Of a DNA stretch of 33,057 bases, positions 23,292 through 32,996 are shown in pieces; positions within the stretch are counted from its first letter, which is position 1, and every line of letters starts with the position of its first letter. The translations under genes and the position numbers were made by a program. The DNA is from an uncultured Burkholderiales bacterium. GTDB taxonomy: Bacteria; Pseudomonadota; Gammaproteobacteria; Burkholderiales; Burkholderiaceae_C. The notes beneath the pieces were generated by a model. It worked only from the letters and a program-made list of their open reading frames with translations. It made no database searches and was not told the DNA's origin. Where the stretch lies: contig CALMYH010000122.1 in the NCBI GenBank assembly GCA_937873395.1, positions 1-33,057 on the forward strand, written 5' to 3'.

Positions 23292-24917
23292 ATGGCAAGA
23301 CCATCGATCAAAACGACTCTTATCTTGGACAACCGGAAGGTTTGGCATATTGCTCTGCTGCTGGCTCCGCTGGGCGCTCTGACGACCACTGGATGGGCGC
23401 CAGTGGGGATACCCTGGATCGCCTGGCTGGCCTTTGGAATACTGACCGCATGCATTTCAACAGCCAACCGGCCGGCGCAGGCGTTCTACATGACCTGGTG
23501 TTTTGCCATGGGTATGCACATGGCGGGCCATGGCTGGGTGTTCTCTGCCCTGCTTCGACAGACAGAGGCTGGGTTCTTCTGGTCATTGATGGGTGCGGGG
23601 TTGTTCCTGAACTATCTCGCTGCTTTTTTGGCCGTTCCCGCATGGCTGTGCAAGTGGATCGCGGTTCGATTGCAGCCCAGAAGGGGCCGCACCGACACCT
23701 CTGACCTGAATTGCTGTCTGCTGGCGGTAATGCTGCCTGTGGCCTGGATCGCCGGCGAAATACTGCGCGGGCAGCTATTCAACGGCTTCGATTCTCTGGC
23801 TGCTGGCTATCTATTGACCAATTGGCCACAGCGCGGCTGGCTACCAATCCTGGGGGTTCACGGCGCCAGCCTTCTCTTCTATTTGAGCGCTTGCCTTGCC
23901 GCCTGTGTCTGGATTGCAAGAGCCGATCCATGGCTCATCCGGGCGGTCCTTTCAATCATCCCGAGCCTTATGCTTCTGGCTGCAGGTGCATGGCTCGACA
24001 GGAAAAATTGGGTCACCCCTGCTCATCCGGCCCTGTCCTTCAGGCTGATCCAAGGCGGCGTACCCCAAAAGATCAAGTTCGAAGCCCATGAGAAAGAAAG
24101 ACAAACGATCGCCTACGTTGATGCCATCAAGAGCGCATCTGCCAATCTGATAGTGACCCCGGAGACGGCGTTCACCGACACATTTGACAACCTGGACGTC
24201 AGCCTGCTGAACTCCTTGCGGTCCTTCAGTTCAGCGACTGGCTCAAACCTGTTCCTGGGCGCGCCGCATGTTGACCATGCTGGCGCAATGAAAAACAGTA
24301 TTTTCCAGGTGAGTCCAAGCAGTTCCGCTCTGGCACGGTACGACAAATCACGTCTGATGCCTTTTGGCGAGTATGCGCCTGCAGGATTCGCCTGGTTTTC
24401 CCGGCGAATGAGTCTTGCCCTCAGCGACCAGGAGCCTGGTTCAGTCACTCAGGCTCCCTTCGAGGTTCGTCTTCCTGAAGGGACGATACGTGTGGGTGTA
24501 CTCGTCTGTCATGAAGACCTGTCACAGGCTGACGCGCGGCGCTGGGCGAATCTGGAGGCAGGAGTCTTGATCAACCCTGGCAACCTGGCGTGGTTTGAGA
24601 GCACCTGGGCCTTGCCTCAACGACTACAGGTCGCTCAGGTGCGAGCTCTGGAAACCGGACGACCTGTGCTTCGTGTGACCAACACCGGGATCACGGCGCA
24701 CATTGACCCGAAAGGAAGAGTGGTGGCTTGGCTCGATTCTGATGCCGAGGGTGTACTCCACGGAACTGTCCAGCCCGTCACCGGCCTAACGCCGTTTTCT
24801 CGATATGGCATGCTGCCTGTCGTGACATTGGCAGGTCTACTTAGCCTGATCGCAGCCTCTGCGGTCGTAGCATCGGCCCGGATCTCGAGGAAAAGACTGA
24901 ATCCTGCTGCTTGGTAA
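23292..24917 (+). CDS. lnt: Apolipoprotein N-acyltransferase-like protein
   Basis: This encodes a 541-residue inner-membrane enzyme of the nitrilase superfamily. Lnt transfers a third acyl chain to the N-terminal cysteine of lipoproteins in the periplasmic leaflet. The first 240 residues contain several hydrophobic helices; a carbon-nitrogen hydrolase domain follows, with a last membrane helix at the C-terminus. Catalytic residues are present: Glu291 (TPET), Lys352 (YDKSRLMPFGEY) and Cys406 (VCHEDL). The usual CYE reads CHE. It is probably a diverged paralogue rather than the housekeeping copy, because it lies alone opposite the tad promoter. The start is uncertain: the ATG at 23292 and the GTG at 23250 both lack a clear ribosome binding site. 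The 22-base gap to the convergent gene leaves no obvious terminator. Confidence 0.85.
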   Translation: MARPSIKTTLILDNRKVWHIALLLAPLGALTTTGWAPVGIPWIAWLAFGILTACISTANRPAQAFYMTWCFAMGMHMAGHGWVFSALLRQTEAGFFWSLMGAGLFLNYLAAFLAVPAWLCKWIAVRLQPRRGRTDTSDLNCCLLAVMLPVAWIAGEILRGQLFNGFDSLAAGYLLTNWPQRGWLPILGVHGASLLFYLSACLAACVWIARADPWLIRAVLSIIPSLMLLAAGAWLDRKNWVTPAHPALSFRLIQGGVPQKIKFEAHEKERQTIAYVDAIKSASANLIVTPETAFTDTFDNLDVSLLNSLRSFSSATGSNLFLGAPHVDHAGAMKNSIFQVSPSSSALARYDKSRLMPFGEYAPAGFAWFSRRMSLALSDQEPGSVTQAPFEVRLPEGTIRVGVLVCHEDLSQADARRWANLEAGVLINPGNLAWFESTWALPQRLQVAQVRALETGRPVLRVTNTGITAHIDPKGRVVAWLDSDAEGVLHGTVQPVTGLTPFSRYGMLPVVTLAGLLSLIAASAVVASARISRKRLNPAAW

Positions 24918-24939
24918 GCTTTTCCAGGAACTGCTTCAA

Positions 24940-25362
24940 CTATCTCCTGCTACGCCCTGCCCTCGCCGCACCCGACGCGGCGGGTTTGCCGCTTGAGCCG
25001 GCCTTGGGCTGGCCCTGCGCCTGTTCCAGCCAGAGCAGGGTTTCGGTGTGGGCCAGGAAACGCCGCAGGTAGTGCGGCGAGAGTTCGCCCATGCGGGCCA
25101 GGGTTTCGACCATGAGCCGCTGGGGGTTGAGCGGGCCGGCGTTCTGCGGGGCTCGCTGGCGGGCCTGCTGCACCTGCAGCTCGGCGCCCAGGCGCTCCCA
25201 GGTCTCTCGGAAACGCTGCGCGCTGCGCAGGGGCGGCCAAGGGGCCTGCCCGTGCGGGGCTGCCAAGCCCTGCGCCTCGCGCGCCGCCTGCGCGGCCTGC
25301 GCGATGTGGGCATTGAGCATGGCCAGCGAGGATACCGGCGCAGGGGTCGGGGTCGGCTTCAT
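24940..25362 (-). CDS. DUF2894-like small protein of the motor operon
   Basis: This encodes a 140-residue soluble protein with no signal or membrane segment. A central helical region contains RFRETWERLGAELQVQQA and PLNPQRLMVETLARMGELSP, followed by HYLRRFLAHTETLLWLEQA. The C-terminus is basic and Ala/Gly-rich. From memory this matches DUF2894 proteins, which accompany DUF802 and OmpA genes in Burkholderiales; no function is known to me. The start overlaps the OmpA gene stop as ATGA, so the two are translationally coupled. It is the last gene of the operon, presumably a cytoplasmic partner of the motor. Confidence 0.75.
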   Translation of the reverse strand: MKPTPTPAPVSSLAMLNAHIAQAAQAAREAQGLAAPHGQAPWPPLRSAQRFRETWERLGAELQVQQARQRAPQNAGPLNPQRLMVETLARMGELSPHYLRRFLAHTETLLWLEQAQGQPKAGSSGKPAASGAARAGRSRR

Positions 25363-26054
25363 GATGAAGGCGTGGCAGGGTTCCGGGCAGCGGCTGCCGC
25401 CGGGCGAGCCCGGGGCACGGGCGCCATTTCCACCCGCCGGTTGAGGGCCCGGCCCTTTTCGTCGGCGTTGCTGGCCACCGGCTGCTCGGCGCCGAAGGCG
25501 GCGCTGAACACCCGCGAGCGCGGCATACCCTGGGTTATGAGGGTGCGGGTGACCGTGAGGGCGCGCTGGGCGGACAGGTCCAGGTTGTCCCGGAACTGGG
25601 TGTTGCCGGCGCTGACGGGCCGGTCGTCGGTGAAGCCGCTGACCATGAGCATGTCGTCGCGTTCTTCCAGGTAGACGCGCAGCGGCGGCACCAGGGCCTG
25701 CAGCAGTTGTTCGCCCTCGGGGCGCAACCGGGCCGAGTTGAGGTCGAACAGGACGCTGCCGCTGATGCCGATGCGGCCGTTGTCCAGGGTGATGCGGCCG
25801 CTGGCCAGGGGAACGGCCAGGGCTTTTTCCAGCGCCATGCGGCGGGCTTCTTCCTGCTGGCGTTTCTCGATCTCGGCCTGCAGGCTGTTGACCAGGTCGA
25901 CCTGGGTCAGCAACACGCCGATGAACACCAGCACAAAGGCGCCCACCAGGCCGGCCATGAGGTCTCCAAACACGGACCAGACCGGCGCGGTGGTCTCGTC
26001 GGCTTCGTCGGCGTGTCGGCCGTCGCCGGCCAGCGGGTCCTGAAAGGCGCTCAT
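25359..26054 (-). CDS. MotB/ZorB-like OmpA family protein
   Basis: This encodes a 231-residue protein. After a charged N-terminus comes one membrane helix, APVWSVFGDLMAGLVGAFVLVF (in two parts: about 23-34 and 35-46), with Asp31 at the position of the ion-conducting Asp of MotB-type stators. A short coiled coil follows (about 55-75). The OmpA-like peptidoglycan-binding domain spans about 95-215, with LFDLNSARLRPEG, GFTDDRPVS and the closing GRALNRRVEM. The last 15 residues are Ala/Pro-rich. It begins in a TGATG overlap with the DUF802 gene. It is inferred to form a proton- or sodium-driven motor with that protein, anchored to the cell wall. It resembles ZorB more than TolR or ExbD because of the full OmpA domain. 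Confidence 0.87.
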   Translation of the reverse strand: MSAFQDPLAGDGRHADEADETTAPVWSVFGDLMAGLVGAFVLVFIGVLLTQVDLVNSLQAEIEKRQQEEARRMALEKALAVPLASGRITLDNGRIGISGSVLFDLNSARLRPEGEQLLQALVPPLRVYLEERDDMLMVSGFTDDRPVSAGNTQFRDNLDLSAQRALTVTRTLITQGMPRSRVFSAAFGAEQPVASNADEKGRALNRRVEMAPVPRARPAAAAARNPATPSS

Positions 26055-28327
26055 CAGGCCGCTCCTGCGGTGGCGCGGGTCGGGGCCTTCAGGCGCCGCA
26101 GGTCTTCGATGATGCCCTGCTGGGCGCTGATGCTCAGGTCGATGACCTCGCGCGCCTGCGCCACGTAATAGGCCAGCTGCTCGTCGCTGCGCGCCAGCGA
26201 CTGGTCGATGGCCGCCTGGACAGCGTGCAGGCTTTGCACCAGTTGCTCGTGGCTGGCCGCCAGCTGCTGGGTGCCCTGCTCGAAGGCCTGGCCCAGGCTG
26301 GCCAGCTGGGCGGCGCTGGTGGCGGCCTGTTCGGCCATGGCCTCGGCGCGGCCGGCCTGGGCGCCGACGGTGTCGGCGAACTGCCGGCCCACCCGGTCGA
26401 GCACGCCGGTGGCCGAGTCGACCAGGTGCTCGATGGCGGCGCGCTGCTCGCCGGTGGTCTGCTGCACCTGCTGCAGCAGACTGCCGATCTGGCCGACCAG
26501 GTCGGCCCGCTCGGCCAGGGTGGCGTTGTCACGTTCGGCCAGGCGCCCCATCTGCTCCCGCAGCTGCGCGATGACCTCGGCAGCGGCCTTGGGGGCCTCG
26601 GACGCGGTCTGCATCAGGCGGGCCATGGGCGCTTCCAGTGCGCTGCCCAGCGTGGACAGCTGGGTGGCCAGGGCCGCTTGCAGATCGGCCAGGCGCTGCA
26701 CGGCCGCCTCGCCGCGGGCGGCTTCGTCCTGGCGCAGGTCCTGCAGCTGCTGCACCATGCCTTGCTGCCAGTCGCTGGCGCGCCGGGCCGCCGCCTCGCT
26801 GCGCTGGGCTTCTTCGCTGCGCAAAGCGGCCAGTTCGCTGCGCCACAGCGCCGCCAGTGCGTCCATGCGCTGGCCGTGCTCCTGGGTCCACGCGGCTTCC
26901 GATTCGGCCCGTGCCTGCACCAGCGACTCGGTCTGGCCGATGAGGCGGGTGACCGCCTCCAGGTTGCGGCCGGCCAGCTCGCTGCTGCGCTCGGTGATGG
27001 CGCTGGCGGTGGCCTGCAGCGACTGCAGCACTTCCTGCTGGCGGGCCTGGGCCTGTTCGCCGGCCTGTTGCCATTCGTGGCCCAGTGTGCGACCCAGGTG
27101 TTCCAGCGCGGTGGTCAGCGCCTGCTGCTGTTGTTGCTCGGTCTGGCGGCGTTCGTCCTGCGCGCGCGCCTGCGCGGCCTGCACGCCAGCCAGCAGCTGG
27201 GCCGTGCGTTGCTGGAAGCCGGCATTGAAATCGGCCAGCGTCTGGCCCAGGCCTTGCAGCAGTCGATCGGCGTCCTGCTCGTGCCGCGCCAGGGCACGGG
27301 TCCAGGTGTCGGACACGGTGGCGGTGGTGGCACCGAACTGGGCCGACAGGCCGGCCAGCTGCGCCTGCACCGCCTGGCTGACACCCTCTTGCAAGCGCGT
27401 GGATTCGGCGGCCATACCCGCCATGGCCTGCTGCACCACGGGCTGCAGGCCCTCGGTGGCGGCGCGGGCGCTGGCGGCCAGGCTGTCCTGCAGCGACTGC
27501 CGCACCGACTGGGCGAGTTCGGTGTAGGCCAAAGCCGCTTCGCGCTGGAACGCGGCCTGACGCGCCAGCAACTGCTCGTCAAGCTGCTGGCCGCGGCGTT
27601 CCATCTGTTCGATCAGGGTCTGCAGGTGCTGGGCTACGGCCGGCAAGGCGTCGGCCTGGCGCTGCAGGGCTTCGTGGCTTTGCTGGCGCTGGTGGGCAGC
27701 GGTGAACGGGCGCAGCGTGGTGCCAGCCAGCAGATCGAGTACGCGCAGGGCCTGGTTGCGCTCGCGCCGTGCCACGGTGGCCATCAGCCCCAGCATGGCC
27801 GAAGTGGCCACACCGGCCACCGAGGTGCCGAAGGACAGCCCCAGCCCCTTGATGGGCGCCGCCAGGGCGCTGCGGATGGCCGTCAGATCGGCCGAGCCTT
27901 CGAGCGCGAACACCGCGCCCTTGAAGGTGACCACCATGCCCAGAAAGGTGCCCAGCATGCCCAGCATCACCAGCAGGCCCACCAGGTAAGGCGTGAGGGC
28001 GGGGCCGGGGAAGGCGCCGCGCTCGTTCTCGATGCGCTGGCGTACCGCGTCCTGCAGGCCGGCCGGCACGGCGGGCAGCCAGTCGGCCAGCCGCGCCAGG
28101 GGTTGAGGCACAGCCGCCATGGCCGACCTGAGCTGGCCTGTGGCCTGCGCAAAGCGGCGCAGTTCCCAGGCCCCGGCCAGGTACACCAGGCCGATGAGCA
28201 GGGTCATGCCCAGCGCGAACGCACTGGTGCCAACAAAGCCGCTGGCCACCCAGCCGACCACAGCCAGACCGGTGAAGAAGGCCAGAACAGACAGGATGCG
28301 GGAGGAACGGGAAGTCTCGGGGGTCAT
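26054..28327 (-). CDS. DUF802 MotA/ZorA-like channel with long coiled-coil tail
   Basis: This encodes a 757-residue protein. Four membrane helices are seen at about 11-29, 37-54, 113-135 and 162-184. The third and fourth carry MLGMLGTFLGMVVTF and GLGLSFGTSVAGVATSAMLG, the GTFLG/TS signature of the MotA/TolQ/ExbB channel, close to ZorA. From about 200 to 740 there is one very long Gln/Ala-rich helical tail with heptad patterning, predicted coiled coil in the cytoplasm. From memory this is the DUF802 family. ZorA of the Zorya antiphage system has the same layout, with its tail used to sense or signal inside the cell; here no ZorC/ZorD or ZorE gene is present. The start at 28327 overlaps the DUF3348 gene by ATGA. 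Confidence 0.85.
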   Translation of the reverse strand: MTPETSRSSRILSVLAFFTGLAVVGWVASGFVGTSAFALGMTLLIGLVYLAGAWELRRFAQATGQLRSAMAAVPQPLARLADWLPAVPAGLQDAVRQRIENERGAFPGPALTPYLVGLLVMLGMLGTFLGMVVTFKGAVFALEGSADLTAIRSALAAPIKGLGLSFGTSVAGVATSAMLGLMATVARRERNQALRVLDLLAGTTLRPFTAAHQRQQSHEALQRQADALPAVAQHLQTLIEQMERRGQQLDEQLLARQAAFQREAALAYTELAQSVRQSLQDSLAASARAATEGLQPVVQQAMAGMAAESTRLQEGVSQAVQAQLAGLSAQFGATTATVSDTWTRALARHEQDADRLLQGLGQTLADFNAGFQQRTAQLLAGVQAAQARAQDERRQTEQQQQQALTTALEHLGRTLGHEWQQAGEQAQARQQEVLQSLQATASAITERSSELAGRNLEAVTRLIGQTESLVQARAESEAAWTQEHGQRMDALAALWRSELAALRSEEAQRSEAAARRASDWQQGMVQQLQDLRQDEAARGEAAVQRLADLQAALATQLSTLGSALEAPMARLMQTASEAPKAAAEVIAQLREQMGRLAERDNATLAERADLVGQIGSLLQQVQQTTGEQRAAIEHLVDSATGVLDRVGRQFADTVGAQAGRAEAMAEQAATSAAQLASLGQAFEQGTQQLAASHEQLVQSLHAVQAAIDQSLARSDEQLAYYVAQAREVIDLSISAQQGIIEDLRRLKAPTRATAGAA

Positions 28328-29112
28328 GGGTCCAGGGATTCAATCAGGCCGACGACCGGCAGCAGGCGCAGGTCCAGTTCGGCCAGCATGAGCTGTTCGA
28401 ATTCTTCGGTGAAGGTGTCCAGCCAGTGCCGGCCTTCGGGTGGCGCCTCGGCAGGGGCGGCCCGGCGCAGCGCGACGAATCGGGCCTTCAGCCTGGCGGG
28501 CAAGCCCGCCAGCAGACGCTGTTCGCGACCGGCGTACAGGCGGTCCGCGACGGCGTCCAGGGCGGCCAGCTGGGCCAGCTCCGGGCCGCAGGTCGCCAGT
28601 TGCTGGCGCACGTGCTGGCGCAGGGCATCGACGCTCATTTCCATGCGCCGCTGCACGTCGTTCAGGCGCTGGTGCAGCAGGGCCAGTTCGACGTCGGGGT
28701 CGGACGGGTCGGGACGGTGCAAGGGGTCCTTGGCCTGGATCGAACGGACCAGCACGCCGCGCACACGCTGCAATTCGGCCTGCAGGGCCTCGTGCAGCCG
28801 ATGCCGGGTCTCGGACGGGGGTGTCTCGCCCGCACGGCCGGCCGCCTGCTCCAGGGCCTGCCGCGCGGCGCGCAGCTCGATCGCCTCGGCCACGTTGAGC
28901 CACTGCCCCAGGCGTTCGGCCACGTCCAGGCGGGCCGTGTCGGACCCGGGCGGCAGCCAGCCGGCGAGCTGGCGCGCCAGGGCCGTGCCGGGAACCGAAG
29001 AGACTGGACTGGACAAAACGGTGCGGGGCGCCCGCCTGGGCGCCGATTCATGGATGGTCGATGGGGTTGGGCCGGCCCGGAAACGGACTCGGCGTCCGGG
29101 CGGCACGGACAC
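28324..29112 (-). CDS. DUF3348-like first protein of the motor operon
   Basis: This encodes about 262 residues of soluble, mostly helical protein with no signal peptide. Conserved-looking parts are the ERLGQWLNVAEAIELRAA segment, a charged helical middle, and the C-terminal HWLDTFTEEFEQLMLAELDLRL followed by PVVGLIESL. From memory it fits DUF3348, which precedes DUF802 in Burkholderiales. The start is unclear. GTG 29112 has an AGGGG site ten bases upstream, but family similarity seems to start near codon 80 of the open frame, close to TTG 29016. The only nearby ATG (29051) is out of frame. A sequencing frameshift or a non-ATG start are both possible. Its stop overlaps the DUF802 start. Confidence 0.72.
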   Translation of the reverse strand: MSVPPGRRVRFRAGPTPSTIHESAPRRAPRTVLSSPVSSVPGTALARQLAGWLPPGSDTARLDVAERLGQWLNVAEAIELRAARQALEQAAGRAGETPPSETRHRLHEALQAELQRVRGVLVRSIQAKDPLHRPDPSDPDVELALLHQRLNDVQRRMEMSVDALRQHVRQQLATCGPELAQLAALDAVADRLYAGREQRLLAGLPARLKARFVALRRAAPAEAPPEGRHWLDTFTEEFEQLMLAELDLRLLPVVGLIESLDP

Positions 29113-29119
29113 CGCCGGA

Positions 29120-29179
29120 AGGCCCCTATTAGAAACGATACGCCAGGCCGATTTGTAACCGCCGATCCGAGGCGGCCGG
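29120..29179. repeat. Direct repeat, copy 1, upstream of the motor operon
   Basis: A 60-bp element ending in a 21-bp block (29159-29179, CCGCCGATCCGAGGCGGCCGG) that recurs exactly at 29269-29289. The rest of the element (AGGCCC, an AT-rich patch, then CCGCC) is also similar to copy 2, with substitutions and one indel. The 21-bp block contains the inverted pair CCGCC/GGCGG. On the minus strand each copy reads 21-bp block, A-rich patch, then TAATAG or TTATTG, as if a promoter module had been duplicated before the DUF3348 gene. Confidence 0.6.
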
Positions 29180-29228
29180 CGCCGCCGGGAAAGCGGGCGC
29201 GGCGGCGGGGGGGCCCGGCCCCCGGCGG

Positions 29229-29289
29229 AGGCCCACAATAAGAACCCGACCGCCGGCCCTTTTTGCACCCGCCGATCCGAGGCGGCCGG
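29229..29289. repeat. Direct repeat, copy 2, upstream of the motor operon
   Basis: This is the second copy of the element at 29120-29179, offset by 109-110 bases. The 21-bp block at 29269-29289 is identical. It lies just downstream of the glycerate kinase stop and about 117 bases upstream of the best DUF3348 start. The very GC-rich spacer between copies (29180-29228) shows no gene. Function is unknown; it may be a protein-binding site, promoter or transcription-stop element. Confidence 0.6.
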
Positions 29290-29311
29290 TCACCCCGGGG
29301 ACCTCAGCCCG

Positions 29312-30615
<1,304 letters not shown>

Positions 30616-30619
<4 letters not shown>

Positions 30620-31461
30620 GCCGGCGCACCCGACCGTGCGCCAGAAGGCAGCCGCCCGTGGGCGGCCAGCCAGCCCAGCCCGGCCTGTGTGCCCCCGACA
30701 CCTTTGCGGGTGGGGAAATACTCACAACCCACATGCCCGGCGTAGCCGATGCGCTCGAGCCAGTCGAACAGGAAGGCATAGCGGATCTCGCCGCTGCCCG
30801 GCTCGGCGCGCCCGGGGTTGTCGGCGATCTGCACATGCCCGATCAGCGGCAGCCAGCGCTGCAGCGACAGCGCCAGTTCGCCCTCCATGCGCTGGGCATG
30901 GTAGACGTCGTACTGCAGGAACAGGTTGTCCAGGCCTTGCGTCTGGCGCAGATCCTCGATGAGTGCCACCGCCCGGGATGGCCGGTCCAACAGGAAACCC
31001 GGGATGTCGATGCTGTTGATGGGTTCGACCAGCAGCCGCAGGCCATGACGGGCCAGGGCACGGCTGGCGTGGCGCAGGTTGGCGCGCATGGTGGCCAGTG
31101 CCTCTTCGCGCCCGACCCCCTCGGGCGGGATGCCGGCGAGACAGTTGAGCTGCGGCACACCCAGCGCCTGGGCATAGGCCACAGCCTGTTCGACACCGGA
31201 GAGAAACTCGCCGATGCGGTCGGGATGGCAGGCGATGCCGCGCTCGCCGGCCGCCCAGTCGCCGGCCGGCAGGTTGTGCAGCACCAGGCGCTGGCCCGCG
31301 TCGCGCAGACAGGTCGCCAGCTCTTCGGCCGGGTGCGCATAGGGGAACTGCAGCTCCACCGCCTCAAAGCCCGCTGAGCGGGCAGCGGCGAATCTTGCCG
31401 GCAGTGGCAGATCGGTGAACAGGGTGCTGAGATTGGCCGAGAATGCGAACATGCTGCGCAT
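30616..31461 (-). CDS. hyi: Hydroxypyruvate isomerase family protein
   Basis: This encodes a 281-residue TIM-barrel enzyme converting hydroxypyruvate to tartronate semialdehyde, or a close relative of the Hyi/OtnI family. Visible motifs are FSANLSTLF at the N-terminus, LHNLPAGDWAAGERG near 61-74, VEPINS with Glu146, QYDVYHAQ with Asp185 and His188, HVQIADNPGR-EPG with Gln211, and CEYFP with Glu247. These are the expected metal and catalytic positions. The longer open frame upstream (to 32508) is antisense to the deaminase gene and was not used. ATG 31461 and ATG 31452 are both possible; no strong ribosome binding site decides. It is co-transcribed with glycerate kinase and divergent from 31489-32943. 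Confidence 0.9.
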
Positions 31462-31488
31462 TGTGGCGCAGGCCGGACGGATCTCAAC

Positions 31489-32943
31489 ATGCCCACGCTG
31501 CTCATCGACCACGCCGACTGCATCGCCACCTTCGACCACGCCGACCCGGCGCAGGGCCGCGAACTGAAGGAGGCTTCGCTGTTCGTGCGCGGCCACCGCA
31601 TCGAGTGGATCGGTCCGGCGGTCGAACTGCCGCCTGCTTTGCGCGAAGCGGCCGACGAGGTGATCGATGCCCGCGGGCACCTGGTCACGCCGGGGCTGGT
31701 GAACACGCACCACCATATGTACCAGAGCCTCACGCGCGCCATACCCAGTGTGCAGGACGCCGAGCTCTTTTCCTGGCTGCGCGGGCTGTATCCGATCTGG
31801 GCCGGACTCACGCCCGAGATGGTGCGGGTGTCCACGCAGGTGGCCATGGCCGAGCTGCTGCTGTCCGGCTGCACCACCAGCAGCGACCACCTCTACATCT
31901 ATCCCAATGGTGTGCGGCTGGAGGACAGCATCGAGGCGGCGCAGGCCATCGGCATGCGGTTTGTGGCCACCCGCGGCAGCATGAGTGTGGGCCGGTCGCA
32001 GGGTGGCCTGCCGCCGGACGAGGTGGTGGAGCACGAAGATGCCATCCTGAAAGACAGCCAGCACCTGATCGAGACCTGGCACGATGCCTCCGACGGTGCC
32101 ATGGTGCAGATTGCGCTGGCGCCCTGCTCGCCGTTTTCCGTGAGCCCGGCCCTGATGAAACAGAGTGCCGAACTGGCGCGCAGCTTCAAGGGCCTGGGCG
32201 TTCGCCTGCACACCCACCTGGCCGAGAACGACCACGACATCGCCTACAGCCGCGAGAAGTTCAACAGGACACCCACCCAGTACGCGCAGGAACTGGGTTG
32301 GCTGGGTGATGACGTCTGGCATGCGCACTGCGTCAAGCTCGACGACGAGGGCATCAGCCTGTTCGCCGCCAGCCGCACCGGTGTGGCTCACTGCCCCTGC
32401 AGCAACATGCGCCTGGCCAGCGGCATCGCGCCCGTGCGCCGCATGCTCGACGCCGGCGTTTCGGTGGGGCTGGGTGTGGACGGCAGCGCCAGCAACGACG
32501 GCGCGCACATGGTGAACGAGGCGCGTCAGGCACTGCTGCTGGCGCGGGTGGGGCGGGCCCTGTCAGCGCCGGAGACCCGCGATGGCAAGACCTTTTTCGG
32601 TTGTGACCTGGGACCGGCCGAGATGACAGCTCGCGATGCCCTGCACATGGCCACCCGCGGTGGGGCGCAGGTGCTGGGTCGCAAGGACATCGGATACCTG
32701 TCGGTGGGCATGTGCGCCGATCTGGCCCTGTTCGACCTGCGCAGCCTGGGCTTTGCCGGCGGCGCCGTGCACGACCCGGTCGCCAGCCTGCTGCTGTGCG
32801 CCAGCCCGCCCGCAGCCTGCACCGTGGTCAATGGGCGCGTGGTGGTCCGCGACGGACAGCTGGTCACGCTCGATGCAGGCCCGCTGATCGAGAGACACAA
32901 CCGCCTGGCCCTGCAACTTGCACAGACCTGCCGGACCGGATGA
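31489..32943 (+). CDS. 8-oxoguanine deaminase-like amidohydrolase
   Basis: This encodes a 484-residue metal-dependent hydrolase of the amidohydrolase superfamily. The metal site is visible: HxH at His74 and His76 (NTHHHMYQ), later LHTHLAEN and WHAHCVKL, and the Asp in GVDGSASNDG. The sequence as a whole is close to bacterial 8-oxoguanine deaminases such as Pseudomonas aeruginosa Pa0142, which turn 8-oxoguanine into urate; related members deaminate or dechlorinate triazines, so the substrate is likely but not certain. The ATG at 31489 has a GGACGG site upstream. Only 27 bases separate it from the divergent isomerase start, so any promoters must overlap the coding regions. A strong hairpin follows the stop. 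Confidence 0.88.
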   Translation: MPTLLIDHADCIATFDHADPAQGRELKEASLFVRGHRIEWIGPAVELPPALREAADEVIDARGHLVTPGLVNTHHHMYQSLTRAIPSVQDAELFSWLRGLYPIWAGLTPEMVRVSTQVAMAELLLSGCTTSSDHLYIYPNGVRLEDSIEAAQAIGMRFVATRGSMSVGRSQGGLPPDEVVEHEDAILKDSQHLIETWHDASDGAMVQIALAPCSPFSVSPALMKQSAELARSFKGLGVRLHTHLAENDHDIAYSREKFNRTPTQYAQELGWLGDDVWHAHCVKLDDEGISLFAASRTGVAHCPCSNMRLASGIAPVRRMLDAGVSVGLGVDGSASNDGAHMVNEARQALLLARVGRALSAPETRDGKTFFGCDLGPAEMTARDALHMATRGGAQVLGRKDIGYLSVGMCADLALFDLRSLGFAGGAVHDPVASLLLCASPPAACTVVNGRVVVRDGQLVTLDAGPLIERHNRLALQLAQTCRTG

Positions 32944-32947
32944 AGAA

Positions 32948-32974
32948 GGCCCGCAAGCCGATGGCTTGCGGGCC
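32948..32974. terminator. Probable bidirectional terminator hairpin
   Basis: A perfect 12-bp stem (32948-32959 with 32963-32974) closes over a GAT loop, right after the deaminase stop and before the end of a converging gene. On the minus strand the stem is followed by TTCTTC, a short T-rich run; on the plus strand by TGTGTCTG, which is weaker. It likely serves mainly the minus-strand gene and also stops the deaminase transcript. Confidence 0.75.
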
Positions 32975-32996
32975 TGTGTCTGCGGTCGGTAACGGA

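Noticed and set aside
26225-29158. 977-codon plus-strand open frame
   Set aside because: It is antisense to the DUF802 and DUF3348 genes. Repetitive GC-rich codons of the coiled-coil tail keep the opposite strand open; its translation shows no recognisable domain.
29222-29265. Plus-strand terminator (CCGGCGG/CCGCCGG followed by TTTTT)
   Set aside because: The loop is 21 bases and no plus-strand gene ends nearby; a chance pairing in GC-rich sequence is more likely.
31462-32508. N-terminal extension of the hydroxypyruvate isomerase frame to 630 codons
   Set aside because: The extension is antisense to the deaminase gene, and the isomerase family starts near 31461.
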